DNA of 64,000 nucleotides from Lycocorax pyrrhopterus obiensis (GCA_014706295.1 JACSVZ010000009.1:33726268-33790267); one strand, 5' to 3'. Positions 1 through 14,600 are shown, counted from the first letter of the stretch. Notes: generated by a model from the sequence alone, not told the origin. A program made the numbers and translations.

Positions 1-3000
1 TGGCATCTTGCATTTTATCACATGTGACTTAGTCTTCAGAGAGAGTCAATTACACAGAAGTACTCCTCTCTTGCTTTTGGCAAGTTAAATGAAGATTTTT
101 GACACATTTTTCTTTTCTTTACTCCCTTTTATAACTCCTTTCTGTACAAAATTAATTTCCAAAAGATGATCTTGTTGATTGCAAAACATTGTTTGCTATA
201 ACGCAAGACACGAATGTGGAAATTTCTTTTGAAATAGAGTCTAAGTCAATTCATGAAATTCATGACAGTAGTTTATAGTTCTAAGAACCTGCCACATAAA
301 AAACTTCAAAACTTTTTGAAGTGTGAATGCAACAAGATGTTGGCAAGATGTTGGACAGGAGTGTGTTGAGCAGGAGGCAGCCTGGATCTGTCCAACGTAG
401 GGAGCTGCTGTGTAAATCTGAATCACGGTGCAGAGCACCCAGCATGGACAAAGGTTGGGCTGAGTTGGTAAATTCAGTGCTGGTGTTGGCCTGATTTAGC
501 ATCTGTTACCCTCAGAAACCAGTGTGAGGCTGTTGGTTATTAATGAGGATTTTGGCCACTTCTTTCATCTTCAGAAGGACTGAATTTTCTTGTCTCTAGC
601 AGATTCTGTGTCCCCCCAGTTTAAAGCTGACCCCATTCCAGTGGATGGCTTTATTCCTTAGAGGAGCAGGAGTTTGTTAAACATGGTCTGACTCACCTGC
701 ATGCTGTGAACATACCCTGAGCATTCAGCGCAGAAAATTTCTACTTTTCTGGCTCTCCTTTATGAATAAGAGAGAATAATTGGACATGAAGTTGCTGCTC
801 AAAGAGGGAGAAGGGACATGAAGACGTGATGTGTGAATTCATCTGTCAGAGCTTCTGAGCAGCCCAGGAACTCTCAGGTGCCTCTTGCATGATGGTCATT
901 AAAATAACCCTGTTCTTGCCTCTTCTGAAGTCTTTAATATTGCTGTGTTGTTCTGTCTAGAGCAGTTCTCATTGATTAATGCTTAACAAGTGTTAATATT
1001 TTTTCTGCTGCAGACGTTTCTTGTGGCCATTGCTCAGAAATTATAACCAAATCGTTTGTTGGGTTTGCTTTGTTTTGTGTTCTGTAGCTGATTGATAGAT
1101 TCAGGAATGAACTTCATTTTCTTTTTATGTTGTTTAATTGGTTTCTTCCTCCAAGACAGCAGAATAAAAGTGCAGATGACCTTCTGTCCTCCTCTTGATG
1201 TCCCCCCACGTGACTGGAAGGATTGTGCCGGGCTTGCCGTCAGCTAAATGTGTGCACTTGAACCGCGAGTCGAATACATGAATTTTGCATCTTCCTTAAG
1301 TGACAGCATCAAGATCATCAGCATTGCCAGATTGCTGGCTGGAATATGAACCACTCAGAGATTTCAGATCTCAAGGCCCAATTACAGCTTTCTGGGTGGT
1401 TGTCAAATACAACTCCTGTGTCAGGGAGGGCTGTTTGCAAGGGCTGTTTAACCGAAGTTGAAATACACATTCAGGTGGGTTTGGGGAGAGAAAGGAAAAA
1501 CTCAAGACCATCTCCCCTGGACAGCGATCTGGGGCTCTCCCTGCCTCCTGAAGTCCTTGTTTTAGCAGGGATACCAGGAAAAGAGTTGTAAATATGGGTT
1601 TATACAAATTCAGCTAGTCCTTCCTCATTATCTATAAATCATGACATGTCTTTGAGTTATAAATAAGTGCTTTGCAGGCTGTAGCACCACTAGAAAAACC
1701 AAAGGTGAGCAGATTTTTATGTATGAACGAAATGCCAAAGAATAGATTCTTCTTCTCCAATAAGATGTATATTCTGTCCATTCTAATTTTATTTACTGCT
1801 TCTCACAGGAGGAATGCATAAATCAGCAGTCCTGCGCAGTTTATTGTGATTTATTGCTTAATTAAAAGTTATGAGGCCTTTTAATCCGTCTATAATTTAT
1901 ATTATTTTTGAGTCAGCTGTTTCCCATATTGCAACTTAACCAGGAAACTTGCAACCTTTTATGAAGGGAGCATTTTGTGAGCCCTTGGATTCGCTAATTG
2001 ATGTGGCCCATGGTGGTGCCAGATTGACTTTGGAGTTCCAACTCAGAGCCAAAGATAATGAAATACTAGTGCACTTAATAAAGTTTATCCAGCATTGATT
2101 ACAGTTTGATGGCAAATGTAGTCTACATGTTTTTTAGAGTTACAGATTAATTTTAAAAGGGATGCAGCTCGTGTGTTTTCACAATGAACAGATGTTAGCT
2201 ACACGTTAATAATTTAAAAAGCAGGCTTAAAATGGTTATGTAGATTTTAATGGAGGATTAATTTGGTTCTAGTGCTGGACCACATGCTGTTGTCAAACCA
2301 GTAGAACATCCAGTTTTAGTGTTTTGTTTTAGTTTAGTCATTGGGGGATTTTTTTGTTGTTGTTGTTGGTAGGTTGCTGCTGTGTTTCTTCCTTAATTAA
2401 AGTTATAACCAGTATGCAATTTAAAAACGAACCTTTTTTTTCTACATGAGTTACTGTTGAAGAATAAATATATTATACAAAATTCAGTTTTTGTAGTGGT
2501 AACAGGGGTGGCTGGCTTGAGACAGAGCACTCATCTGCTTTGAACTGCAGTCAGTTTGTCTCCCTCTTTCTCAAATATCTTTATTGTTTGAAAACACGTG
2601 CTAGTTTCACTAGCAGAGCTTTGTCCAGTCCTGGCATTATAGTTTTCAGGTAAAAGGTTTTGAGGTCAGCTTGGATTTCACTGATGGCACAGGGGTTTTG
2701 CCATGGGTTTTGGCAGGAATGAGGATTCCCTTTAGCTGTGAGTCAGCTGCCCTCTGTTGGTTAGTTCAGCTTGGCTGTGGTTTCATTTGTGATTCGTGTG
2801 ACTTCTGGTGGGATGGAAGGGAAGAGCCTTCCCTGAGTCCCAGCTGCCAGTCCTGTTTGAGACCAGTGGGGTCCTTCCAGGAGCCCCCTCTCCTCCATGT
2901 GAGGTGTAACCAAACACCCAGCTGCTCTTAACCTTACCTTTAAGTTTTTTCCTACATAACTCCATGTGTAATTACAGTGTTGTCACTGAACAGGCTTCAT

Positions 3001-6000
3001 TGTTTCTTCAACAAAAATTTGTTCCTCGATTTATTTTTTTTAAAGCCTTTTCTTTGAAATAATATTTTAGAATCATTAATAAAACCCATTAAAGTGACTT
3101 GCTATAAAATCATGTAGAAAATGTCATATATCACATTAGATAAAAACTGTAAATGTTTTTTGGGCAGTCAGAAAGATTTTTATCTAGGCTATTCTGTTCA
3201 ACTTAGACGACTGGACAAATATTAGTTAGCATGAACTTTGGCCACTAGAAATGCCAAACCAAATAATATCTGTCAGCTTTGCTGGTCAGTCTACATTCAA
3301 ATTCCAGTATCTGTTAGGTTTAAATGTCCTTTATGCTCTTGTAAGTTAGATTTAAGTCATTACTTTGAATTTTAAATTATTACTTCACTAAGTAAAAGTG
3401 AGAGTTTTTACTTCTCTAAGTGACATTATGAGGTTCATGAACTTTCTAATTAACTACCAGGCATAAAGATACTTCATTCTTGTTCTGAAGAGTCTGAGTA
3501 AAAAGAATAAGGTGGAAAAGGTTTAGCAGTCTCTTCTAAGCAAGGCTTTGAAAAGGAATGAAGATCTAGTCATGTGCTACTTTTGTAACTTCTTATTGTA
3601 TATATATTTAACTGGTGAAAAGAATTTATGTCTGTTTGTTGATGCTGTTATACAGTGTTGTATTTAATATGTGGAGTTCATGTTTTTCATTCAATATTAG
3701 ATCTTTGCTCCTCAGTCCCTTCTTCCAGGTCATGCAGCTGCAGTGTTTGGACATTCCTGAGCCCCCTCAGTTGGTTTTGGTTTTATTGGGAATGCTCAGT
3801 GGTCACTGTATCCAACATATGGCTCTTTATCAACGTGCAGATTTTCAAAATTTCTCAAAATAAAACCAGTATGTTTCTTTAATTTGAATTCTGTGTACTC
3901 TCAAGTGGTCATGTGGAACATACATTTTTCTTTCTGCCAGTTTGTAGCCAGCATTTCAGATTCTTTGGGAACCGATGGGTTTTTTTATGTTGCTTTTCCC
4001 CAGTTTGTAGCTGGTTGTGAAGCTGGGCAGTAAATAAACAGATTTGTATTTGTTGGAACACAAGCCAGTGAGTACTTTAGCAAGTAGAGTAACAATAGAT
4101 ATTCATTAGAAAATCCATTGGAGAAATCAATTATGCTTTGAGTTTGTCTTGTTGAGAGAATGGAAGTACTCGGTCCATTCAAAGGAGATATTACTCCGGT
4201 GATCAGCAGGTGGGCAGACAAAACAGGCTTTATGGAGAGTCTCACAGGTGAGTAAAACAGTGAAAAAAGATTAATTTTCTATTCTGCATGTTCCCAGAGC
4301 AACCATTGACACAACAACGGGCTTTTTTGAGAGTGAGATGTGTAAGATTGTATCTTACAGTGCACAGTACATGCACTACTCATCGGGCCTGAGAAAGGAA
4401 AGTCCTGATTAAACTCAGTCAGATTAAACATTTGCATATAAAAGAGGTTTTTCTTAATATTCATTTCAGGTCAGTGTTTGATAAATGACTCACAGATTTT
4501 CATCAGCGTTCTCACGTCTTGGCTTTTGCATAATAAGAATCCTCACAGGAGTTGTATGCAAACAGCAACATTTCAGCCTAGTTACTTATCACATAGCAAA
4601 TTCAAAGTACAAGTTGTATTTGGGTCATATCTGCATGCTAACCTCAGAAATTAATCCCAGCTAGAGTTAGAACAAATATTTTTTTTAACTTCATTTCCCT
4701 GTTTTCACCCTGTCATAATAATGTAGCATACCAGGGTAGCTGAGAGCTTGGCAAGGGAAGGGAACACAGGTGATTTCTGAAGTCCTTCTGATAACAGTAA
4801 AATATTTATTTGTTTGGGAGTAAAACGTTCATTTTAGGCAGATCTCTTTTAGTCTAGCGATGCTGATTCTGTGCCCCTGATTTCTCTGCACCTGAGTGAA
4901 AATTAATTTGTGATTAAATCCAAAGAATAATCAGTGCCTGACAGGCGTTGGTTTAAAACTGAGAATGGGACACTTTTCTTTCAGTTCCTAATGGTGTTAA
5001 GGGAGTTACTTCATCTTCATGCAGAGCAGCATCAGGCAGCAGTTCTTCCCACAGCCTCCTGTAGGAGTGTTTGAAACATCCAAAAGGCTGTGCTTGAAAC
5101 TCGGCTGTGAGAAGTTTGGGTTTGGATCCAGGCTCTGCATGGCTCATTTTCCACCTCCCCTTGTAATCCCCAGCAAATTGTGTGTGCCTGAACCGGTGAT
5201 CAGCTCTTGGTGGGAGATGGGACGTGCTCTCCAGCTGCCCCACGTGCCTGCTGGATGTGCTGGCACTTCATGGCAGCTCCTCACTCCTGGAACATTCCCA
5301 TAAATCCCTGGCATTTGCTGTGGCAGCAGATGCAAACACCAGTTTTATGTCCTGTTTTCCTCCCAGTGTTTTTCTAACTACTGTGCTGTTCTAACCAAAT
5401 GTGTCTGGCCCAACTCTCATCATTTGATTAAATAAAGGCAAATTCCAATTAACTTTTAGGGCATCTGGAATTGGCTCAGCTTTTTTTTATAACGCAGTAT
5501 TAATTTAAACAATATTTCCCCTTTTTTGGTCTATTCAGTGAAGGTGAGACCTTGGATCCAAGTTAGCTGTAAAGCCCTGAAAGGTGGGCTCCCTATAGAG
5601 TAGTCAATCATTTCATGTACCAAGAATTTTCATGTTTTTACTGGACTGTGATACAATCTGCAGAATGGGCAACAGATGACGTTTGATTCAAACAACTAAA
5701 AGATAATTTTTTTGGCTCCAGCTGATGTTTATCAATGGAGTTAATAATGAAAGAAACAATCAGTCTCCACATGCCTCCCTGAAATGTGTCCAATAGTATT
5801 TGCAACACTGTTGGAGCATCACTGAAATGGTGAAATGAGGAACATTTGTTTTTTAAAAAAGGATTCATGTGTTGCAAATGGGAAAAAACCCAGATGTTTG
5901 GAGCATGTCTCAGAGTCACACAAATATGACATGCTTTCAGGATTGTATTGCAAGCATCCAAGGGAAAGGAGGACTTCCCAGAAATTGATTACAACAGAGC

Positions 6001-7224
6001 CAGGTGAGGCCAGAATAACCTGAGACAACGTAATTCTATTTAAAGTAAAATAAAAATATTGTCAGAGGTCTGTGCTTTCTGTTCCCTCAGTTTAAATTCC
6101 TTCTGTTAGAGTTCTGTCCCTCCATTATGCTTTGGGGGAAAAAGACTTGTTTGTTTTCTGTTCTTTTCACTTGTGTTGTGTAACTTGCAGTGTGTAAATA
6201 TGTTTTGTTTAGGGAAGACTTCCACTTTTCAGTTTTACTATGTAAAACTCTTACTGGTTTTGTTATTATGTTTGGTGTGTATAAGGGTAACTAAATCATG
6301 GAACTTAACCCGTCCTTCCTAGTTTGCTGGGAGGTAAATTGTTCCGTTAAATAATGGGACTTTTCCTATTTCTATTAAATTCAATTGATTAAAACTCTTA
6401 ATGGCTTGTATAGAAATGAAAATGGGCCACTTCTGTGATGATTCCACGCCAGCCTTGCTTGGTTCCAAAACTGAAGCTGTCGAAAACAGCACTGATTGGA
6501 AAAAAAAAAAAAGCATTTTTCGTCTAAAGGCAGTTACTAAGAACAAATATGTTGGTTCAGTGTGGGGGTTTTTTAATTATATTTTGTAACAAACTGTAAA
6601 AAATGAGTGTTTATCTTAATAGCTTTACATTAGTCATTACTTAAGCCAATTTATCTTTTCTCTGATACCCCAGAACTACCGAAAACCCGTTAAGAGCTGC
6701 TAAAGACAAAACCCAATTCATTACCTACTTGCAATCAAAGATCACTTTTTCAGTGGTCTTGAATTTAATTTGCATTTAATTCGAGGTTTCATTAGGATAA
6801 TTGTCTATTGGTTCACTTCTGTAATTGAAGGTTTGCAAGGAAAATGAATGTGTGATCAGCCGAGGGAGAGGGGAGGTGTCACACTGCCTGTTCCAGTTCT
6901 CACATGAAACACTCGTGGTATTTTCACAGGACACGGGACTTACTACAGCCACAGAAACTGCAGGCAACCGTATTTTCCAGTTGAAAACATTATTAAGTTT
7001 TGCCTGGGCACTGGGCAGATAATCTGCATTACTCCTGAAAGCCTGGCCCATCCTCTCCTGTTGAAAAATCATTCCCAGGCTGAGTGGATGAGTATTTTCT
7101 TCTGTCTCATCTTTGCTGAAGTTTCCATTAGCGCTAAAAGCTCTTCTGTCTGGTATTTTCTTTATAAGAAAAAACCATCTCTATTCTCAAATGATAAGAG
7201 AGACATCCCTTGCAGCTTCCTGTC

Positions 7225-8200
7225 TCTAGACATATTGAAACCTTTTAGCCACTCCTTGTAAAATGTGAGCTTCATTCTCAAAATTGCCCTGTTGTTTTTC
7301 TTCTGCATTTCTTTGTGTTTGAATCTGGGAAATTAAGTGTCCAGATTTGTACACACCACACCAGAGAGGGTCTTAGCAGGGCTTTGCAAAACACTGGTAA
7401 TTGCATTCCATCTTCCAGGGAAATTCTAAGCTAAAACCTTCCTGAATTGCATTTTTGTGTGGTTTATTTCACAGCCACGTCACATAATGTTTCATCTTCT
7501 GATTCCCCCCTGTAGTTTCCCAAGGCTGATTTTCAGGGGTTTTTAGTCTCCAGATAAGTGACCCACACTCTGTTCTCCTGAACTGCAGCCTCTCTCCCAC
7601 GCTCCAGTCCAGCTCCGTGTGTATCTTGCTCCACACTGTCCCACTCCTCTTGTATAAAAATGTCATTTAGCTTCTCTCTTCAGTTAGATTTTAACAGGGC
7701 TGTAGCTATTTGTGTGCCAGTATAATTGGTGGAATGTTATCCAAGGCTGGCTGTCAGAGCAGTCCCTCAGCAGTGATGCTAATAACTTCCCTCCAGCCTG
7801 ACGTTCCCCATTTCGTGGTGCTGTTGCTGTCCTACCTCTAGCAGTTTCAGGCCAATTTAAGATTTTTGTACTAATCCCCCATCTTCTTCAATTTATCTAA
7901 TAACTTCCCAAGTGGCACAACGTTAAAGCTTTCCCAAAATCAGACTGCCAAGATCAATTTAATTTCCTTTCTCTGGAAGTTGAGGGTTTTTTTCCTCTGA
8001 GAAAGATGTCAGATCAGTGTGCCTTACCTGTATTAAATCTGTGTGGTATTCCCTCCACCCCAAATTCTTTTAACTTCACGGGCTTGGATTATTCTTTCCT
8101 TAATAATTGTTCTGAGGCTTTGCTGCTGCTAAGTGTAGAAGAAAGGGCTTTTAGTTGCTCTGAAAACTTTTTTTCCTCAATAAATATAGATGTGACATGT
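7225..8200 (-). mobile_element. Decayed CR1/L3-type LINE reverse-transcriptase relic
   Basis: Read on the minus strand, about 8140 to 7860 follows the order of the CR1/L3 reverse transcriptase. There is a segment resembling the QHGFTKGKSC region, then one whose codons, allowing for frameshifts, resemble YLDFQKAFDTVPHGKLL (near 7900-7980). Further along, about 7480 to 7230 resembles the C-terminal RT region (LVRPHLEYCVQFW-like). Many stops and frameshifts show it is long dead. The middle part (7560-7860) does not align clearly and may be deleted or too diverged. The boundaries are approximate. Confidence 0.55.
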
Positions 8201-11200
8201 ATTATTTCTGATTGTATGACAGTGTTTGTGTCTTGTTAGATTTATTAAACGTGCTACCCCTCATGAAATTTTGTATGCCAGTTCATTCACTGGTTTGAAT
8301 GGAATTACTTGATTTCTGGACTTTTTTTTTTCTTGAGCTTTGTGTCCATCTCAACCTTGATACTCACTGTTTGGTTATCATCATTGACATCAGTGAGAAT
8401 TGAAGCATATTTTAGTGTAATTTGAAGTTACCTACTGCCTTTGGTCTGCACTCCAGCCTCAGCATGCAGCAGCTCTGCTCTATGCAGATTATCTCTTCGT
8501 GTGGCATTTGTCATCTTTCATCACTTCTGTTAATAACTTGAGAACAGCTCCCTTGTCCAGGCTGTGGCAGCTGCCCCTCTCTGCCTCCGCTGCTCTCCTC
8601 CTCTGCCATTTCCAAACCCTAGGCTGGGCTTCCCTTCGGTGCTTTCTTCACCTCCTCTGCATCATCTCTGCAGGGTTTGTTCTGATCTCCTCGGCAAGAG
8701 AGCACTGGGCACGCTGCCTTCGAGTTTTTATTTCTTACTGGGATGTGGATCCCTGCAAGTACCAGCTTCTCTGACTGAAAACCTCCAGTCTCCTTCCGCC
8801 GGCTGATCTTTCAGCCTCGTGATCAGTGAATTCCCAGCTGGGTCCCTCACTGTGCACAAGTTGCCCTTTTGAAGCCAAGAGCCTGTCTTTTCTAAGGGTT
8901 CTGTGAATGCTTTAATTTGGAATTGTCATATAATCACATGCTTCAAATTTATTTTTATAACCAGCTCTTTCATTCCTCTTCCCTAGGAAAAAAATCTAAA
9001 ATAGCATCACCTTGTTTCAGTAGCTGAATGAAACTGTCAGTGACTGCTTTTGGGAATATCTGATTCTAGTGTTTTTATTAGCAGCATTTGTTCCACAATA
9101 AATGAGACGTCTTTTTAAAAAAGAGTGGTGCAATAACACTGTTTTCATGTTAAAATCCCCCTCTGGAGGGCTGTGCTGTGTTGCTCGACAGTATTATCAC
9201 AGTGGAACCATCCCAGTGTTACTTCCTGGTCCTGTGACAATTTCAGCCTGGTTTTGATAAACTTCTTCCATAATTTAATTCAGTGAGTCTCTTTTACCTC
9301 TCACTCTGATGAATCTACGTGACATCAGGTAAGTCCCTTCTGATTTATACGTCTGCAAGAAGAAACTTGAGGTAGCTACATATCATCTTTATTTGAAGCC
9401 TTACAGAGCTGCACTGTGCTGCTTCTCAGCAGGAAACGCAAACGTTTCTATTTGCTTCCTGCTGCATGAACTCTAGTTTTCTAGGAAGAGTTTAGATTTT
9501 TCAGTAGAACAACTAGAGAAGTATTTTAGTAAAAATTTTGACTTGCAATGTGTGTGTGTTAGTATGTACGCAGATACACGCAGAGAAGATACTGGAGAAA
9601 AAATGAAATTATGAGCTAAGTTGAACATACACTGTACTTGTTTTGATGGACCTAAACACTCATTTATGTCATAAATTCAGTAAGAACTTCCAGTGGTCAT
9701 TTGGAAGGAAATGCACATGTAAGATACTGAGATGACTTAAATCCTGTTGACATGTGCAGGAATCAACAGAGCAGTTTGGTTTGGTTTCACAGCTTTGCAG
9801 AGGCTGAAGGTGCCCTCCTCCTCTGGTGGTGTGGTACTGCCCTTTGATCAGGGATTGGTCATGGATTCATTGATACTCTGTTCAGTCTTGCCAGTCTTCA
9901 CCCTTAAACACAAGTTTGAGTATGCAACTGCAGGTGCCACGTGGGAAGTGCAGAGATGTTTAACAAGTGATTGATGTTTTTCACCTTGTAATTAAATGTT
10001 ATCCGTGAATATTTTTTCACATGAGAAATAAATAGGAGTGTGTGATGCTGGCCAGCAGGTCACTGAGAAAATTAATGGTGAGAAAAATTTTCTCAGAGGT
10101 ACTGTGGAAAAATTAACGGCACCAGTTAGTGGCCTGGATGCAATTACTGAATACAGCAAGCAAATACAAATATATATAGATTTATAAGAGAGAGTGTCGA
10201 AAAGTTAAAGAACTTTCAGCCATTAGTTTGTCCTGTTTATTTGCTGGAAACAATCACCTTTGAGGATGGTAGCTTGTGAGTTCGAAGATAATAAAGACAG
10301 ATCCACAGGAACAGTTTTCAAAAAGGTCTTCAGTTATCAATAGTGCAAATCTAGGAAAAAGAGCTTTTTTCCTGTTGGAAAATACCACTGTCATTTTTTT
10401 CCCACTTAAACCCCAAGCTGTAGAATGTTGAAAGGTCAGGCTTGATGGACTCATTTGGGAATATGTGGTGTCAGAGCAGAACAAAATGGACACTGTCAGT
10501 GGAGGTGTCTCTGTTCTGTCTCACCTGTCTGTCTGTCCCAAATACGCTTAGATGACAAATTGTCTGCAGCTGGAGCTGTGGTCCCGTCTGCATATTTGTT
10601 TCACCTCTGGACTTCTACCTCAGACTGTCATTAGCCAGCCCAGTCATTTGGTAGAGTGATGGATTTCAATAAAGACACTCATACACTAAATTCCAGCTAC
10701 ACCCCGACAGGGCTTCACTGCTAAACAGCAGTGACATTCCTGAAGTGAGTGCTCCTGATCGGATTACAAGTTTGAAATAGGAGAGACCATGATTATGAAA
10801 GTGCTTTCTAAATCATCAATGTGCAACCTAAGAGTTACACTTCTTTTATTCCTCACTTTAAAGATGCTTTGTAGGACTTATTTCTTCTTTAATCAGCAAG
10901 TAAAAGCCATTTTCAGAGGAACATTCTCTCCTTTAGAAGAGAGAACCTGTGTATTGCAGTGTTGTTTATATTGACTGTTAGAGAGACTGTTAAACTGTTT
11001 TGCAAAGCTAATGGATATACCCTGATAAAATGCATTCACATCCTTACCCAAACAGCACATGAGAAAATCTGATCAGCTCAGAATGGTTTAGATAAAAAAC
11101 TAATGAGCGTGAAGCCTAAGTAATGACTGCCAGGTTGGGCTCATTGTTTGGTGCTTTGGGCTAAAAAGGGGCTGTTTATATGATCTGCAATGATGGCAGC

Positions 11201-14200
11201 TTTATTAAAAGTAGCATTGTTTTGGTCCCAGTACAAATATCCAAATTCCCTGGACAACTGCCTTCTTTTTTTTTAATTTGAGAGTCCTTTTATTCTTTGC
11301 GACTCTTCAAAATTAGTGAAGCATTCTTCTGCTAGTCACATAAAATCCACTTTTTATTAATGTGCATCAGCTCTTACCCATAGCCCAGACACTTCACCAT
11401 AACACAGAAGGGGATAATAGGCTGAATTATCCTTAAGCAATTGCAGTTGTAACTATTTCATGTCTTATTGTGGTATGTAAATTTGATTCTTTGCTGGGTC
11501 CCATGGACATATCTTCATTTTGACTACTGGCAGGCACAGTGGGATAAATGGATTAAAGTAGAACTAGCTCTTAGCACTATTTCTTATCACTTTTATGGTA
11601 ATGTCTTCACTGATGTATTTGCTGTATGCACACAGAAGGCAGATTTCTTTCCCCAAAGTGGGAAAGCCTATCAGTATTGAACCAAATGTAAAAAAGCATA
11701 ATAAACCACAAAACAATGGGGAAGGATCAAAGATCAGTGAAAAGGGTGGTAGTGCAGAGGTTGTTTGGTTGTGCAGGTTAACAGGAGACACAATGGGATG
11801 GTGATGCCGTTTTTGCCAGGTCATTTTTTGAAAGAAAAAGTACAATAAGTAGCAGCCAGTGTTACCAAGGGTCCTGCAACCAAGATGTTGCATCTGGCCA
11901 GTTTTGGGAGGGAGAGGTGAGGCTTGCAGCAGGAATGGATCTCGAGAAAATACTGAAAGCGGGGGAAGAGAATGATATTTCATATTAATTCCAGTTAAGT
12001 ATTCCAGGAGGGTGGCATAAAGAGATGTATAACACAAAGAAGTGTATAACGGACGTGAGTGCTCCTCAGTGGTGTCGCTGATGGAGCGAAGTGGGGACAA
12101 CTGAAGTGAGAGAGAGATGAGCTAAAATAATGTGTTGACTGGAGAGGAACGCTTCAGCTATGACAGCCTAAGTGCTGGTTGAAAATGAAAGTTGAAGCCA
12201 TGGGGGAGATAAAATTAGCTGTGGACCAGGGAGGGAGAAAGAAGAGCAGGCAAGCTGAGGGATAGCTCTCCTGTGCCCCATAAAAAGGAGGATAAGTGGA
12301 AGGAGCAAACTTATGAAAGGCATAGCAAAGAGACAGCTAACTCCTGCTCTCGATACAGTTATTCCTTGGTGCAGTGTATATAAAACAGGATGTAACATCT
12401 TTGCATTAGAGACCAGCTTTTTTGTTCCTTGTTTGAACCTGAGGCTTTTAACACCTCACAAACACAAATCACCGGTGGTGTGTCTGGCAGGAGCCGTACA
12501 TCTGGGTGGTGAGTAGGGCACGTGCTCTTGCCCGTCTGCTCGGCCTGGGACGGCAATTTTGGCTGGTGCTTTGTGCCTGCTGATGATCCTCCCACTCTGG
12601 AGTGTTCTCCAGCAGGCAAGGGTGCACGGCTTTTGCCTTTGCAGATGGAAGTACCTCCGCAGGGAATGTTTCCAGCTCGAAGGAGAAGGGAGGGAAGAAG
12701 TTCATCATCACCAGCAGGTGGGAGATTTTGCTACTGGCACTTAGCTCATAACTTCAGGAAGTTTGGCCCAGCCTGGCACAGACCTGTGTCATGACCATAT
12801 GCTCTGCCTTGTAACATTGCACCCTCTCAGAGAAGCTTTTCTTATTAGAATGGTTAGATTAATTATGTTTTATTAAGTGTTTTCTCGCCAGGTTATTCAC
12901 TGGTATGGAGTGTGGAGAGGAGTGGGAACGTGAGACTGATGGTCAAGCTGCAGACAGAGGTGGGGGGGTTGTTCCCCAGTCTGTGGGGCTTTCCCTGTGC
13001 CTGTGGGAGCAGGAACCAGCTGCTTGGTTGTGGGGGACCAGGACAGTGTTGCATGAGGGTCAGGCAGCAGAGTCCCTGCAGGGAGCCAGAACTGGCATTC
13101 CCTGGTGCCTGAAGAGTGGATGCTCCCTTCTTTCAGGTGCCCTAAATCAGCAGCCTCTAAAATACAGTTGTTCCCCTCCTCTCAGCCTTGCCTCCCAGAA
13201 CTCTCACTGGCTCTCTCTCAGCCCTCTGTGCCCTCCCTTGGATCCAGCTCTGCTGGTGGCACCAAATTCAGATTTCCAGCCTGCAGATTTAGGGCAAAAT
13301 AACTCATTCAATTTTGCCTCCATTACTGAGCAGCCGTGGGCTGCCTCAGAGGGCATGTGGGTATTTAGTGTGACATTTGCACCTCTGTAAGGTTCTGGCA
13401 GTGTCGTGGGGGCCAGCTAATACAGGTGAGCAATTGCCAGTGTTGGCCTGGTCTCATGAAGAACAGAAATATGACAGGTTATACTGCAGACTTCTCTCTG
13501 TGGGATGATACTGCTCAAGGAAATTTAGCCTAAGAGATAATTTGGCAACAGGCTTATTTTAAATACTGATTAATGACTATTGCTTCAGTGCAGCTCCTGC
13601 TTTACTCATGATGTTTTAATATGGCGAAAGAATTATGATTAGTGCTTTTAGGTTTTTAATGTTCAGATAGTTAAAATGTCCCGTAATAATCACTTCCTTT
13701 AATATTCAGCATAACTATTACAGAGATAAAATTGCGCTTTGGTGTTGAAAAGAAGAAACCAGGATCCCAATGTGATCGTGAATGCCTTTTTCTGGTAGCT
13801 TAAATCAAATCCTTGAATTTCAAAGTCCTTGGCAGCAAGTTTTAAGAACTTTAATTAAAAAATAAGTCTTTCATAAATAAAAAAAAAGACTATAATTTGT
13901 TAAAAGGAGTTACTGAAATATTGCAGTAAAAAAAAATATGTAGTGGAATATATACCAGAAAGCACAAGTAAAAGCATCAAAATCAGAAAACAAATTCAGA
14001 TTCAGGGTGGCTGTAATCTGAGATGCACCTGTGTAGCATACAAAGTGCCTCCAAGATTTGTAATCTTTATTCTTGTGACATTAGTGTGTTTCAGATCTGA
14101 TTCTGCAATATCTCACACCATTGGAAATCAGGAGTGATTTTCTAATAGAATTGAAAAAAAAAAATAATAAAAATAAAAATGAGAGCAGACTCCAACTCTG

Positions 14201-14334
14201 CAAATCTGTCTGATCCTTGACAGAAGCAAGAAATGTTTGTGTACATTTCCCCTCTCCTGCCTCAGAGGTGATACCTTGCACGCAGCAGTTCGTTTTCACC
14301 TCCCCCAGCTTGTAAGTCTGTTGCTTTGGGTTCT

Positions 14335-14600
14335 CCATCGTGGCTTTGTAAACCGTGTTAAGAGTCGAAGGAGTGTGAGCTCAAACCTTGCCTTGGAAAG
14401 AAGACCCCCCCGGTGCCTGTGCAGGGTCCCAGCAAGGCGCAGAGCCGCGTTTGGAGCCCGGGAGCTGCCGGGGCTGGCGGTTTGTCTAAGGGAATTTCTT
14501 GTGTGCGATCGCGTCTCGCAGGAGTGACAGCGCTCCCACGCAGCCCCCCAAGCTCTGCCTCTCCTTGGCTGCATCGGCCCACTGAGCTCGTCCTTGCCTC
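14335..14600. promoter_or_regulatory. CpG-rich patch in the large intron
   Basis: By eye there are about 17 CpGs in 265 bases, densest at 14430-14525 (including gcgatcgcg), in an otherwise CpG-poor intron. The composition meets loose CpG-island criteria. It could mark an intragenic promoter or enhancer, or an old GC-rich insertion. No transcript is visible. Confidence 0.35.

Noticed and set aside
11564..12100. Minus-strand open frame of 178 codons
   Set aside because: No domain or codon bias recognised; it lies in purine-rich unique intron DNA.
12905..13390. Plus-strand open frame of 161 codons
   Set aside because: Overlapping frames of similar length on the same strand and no domain; composition effect.
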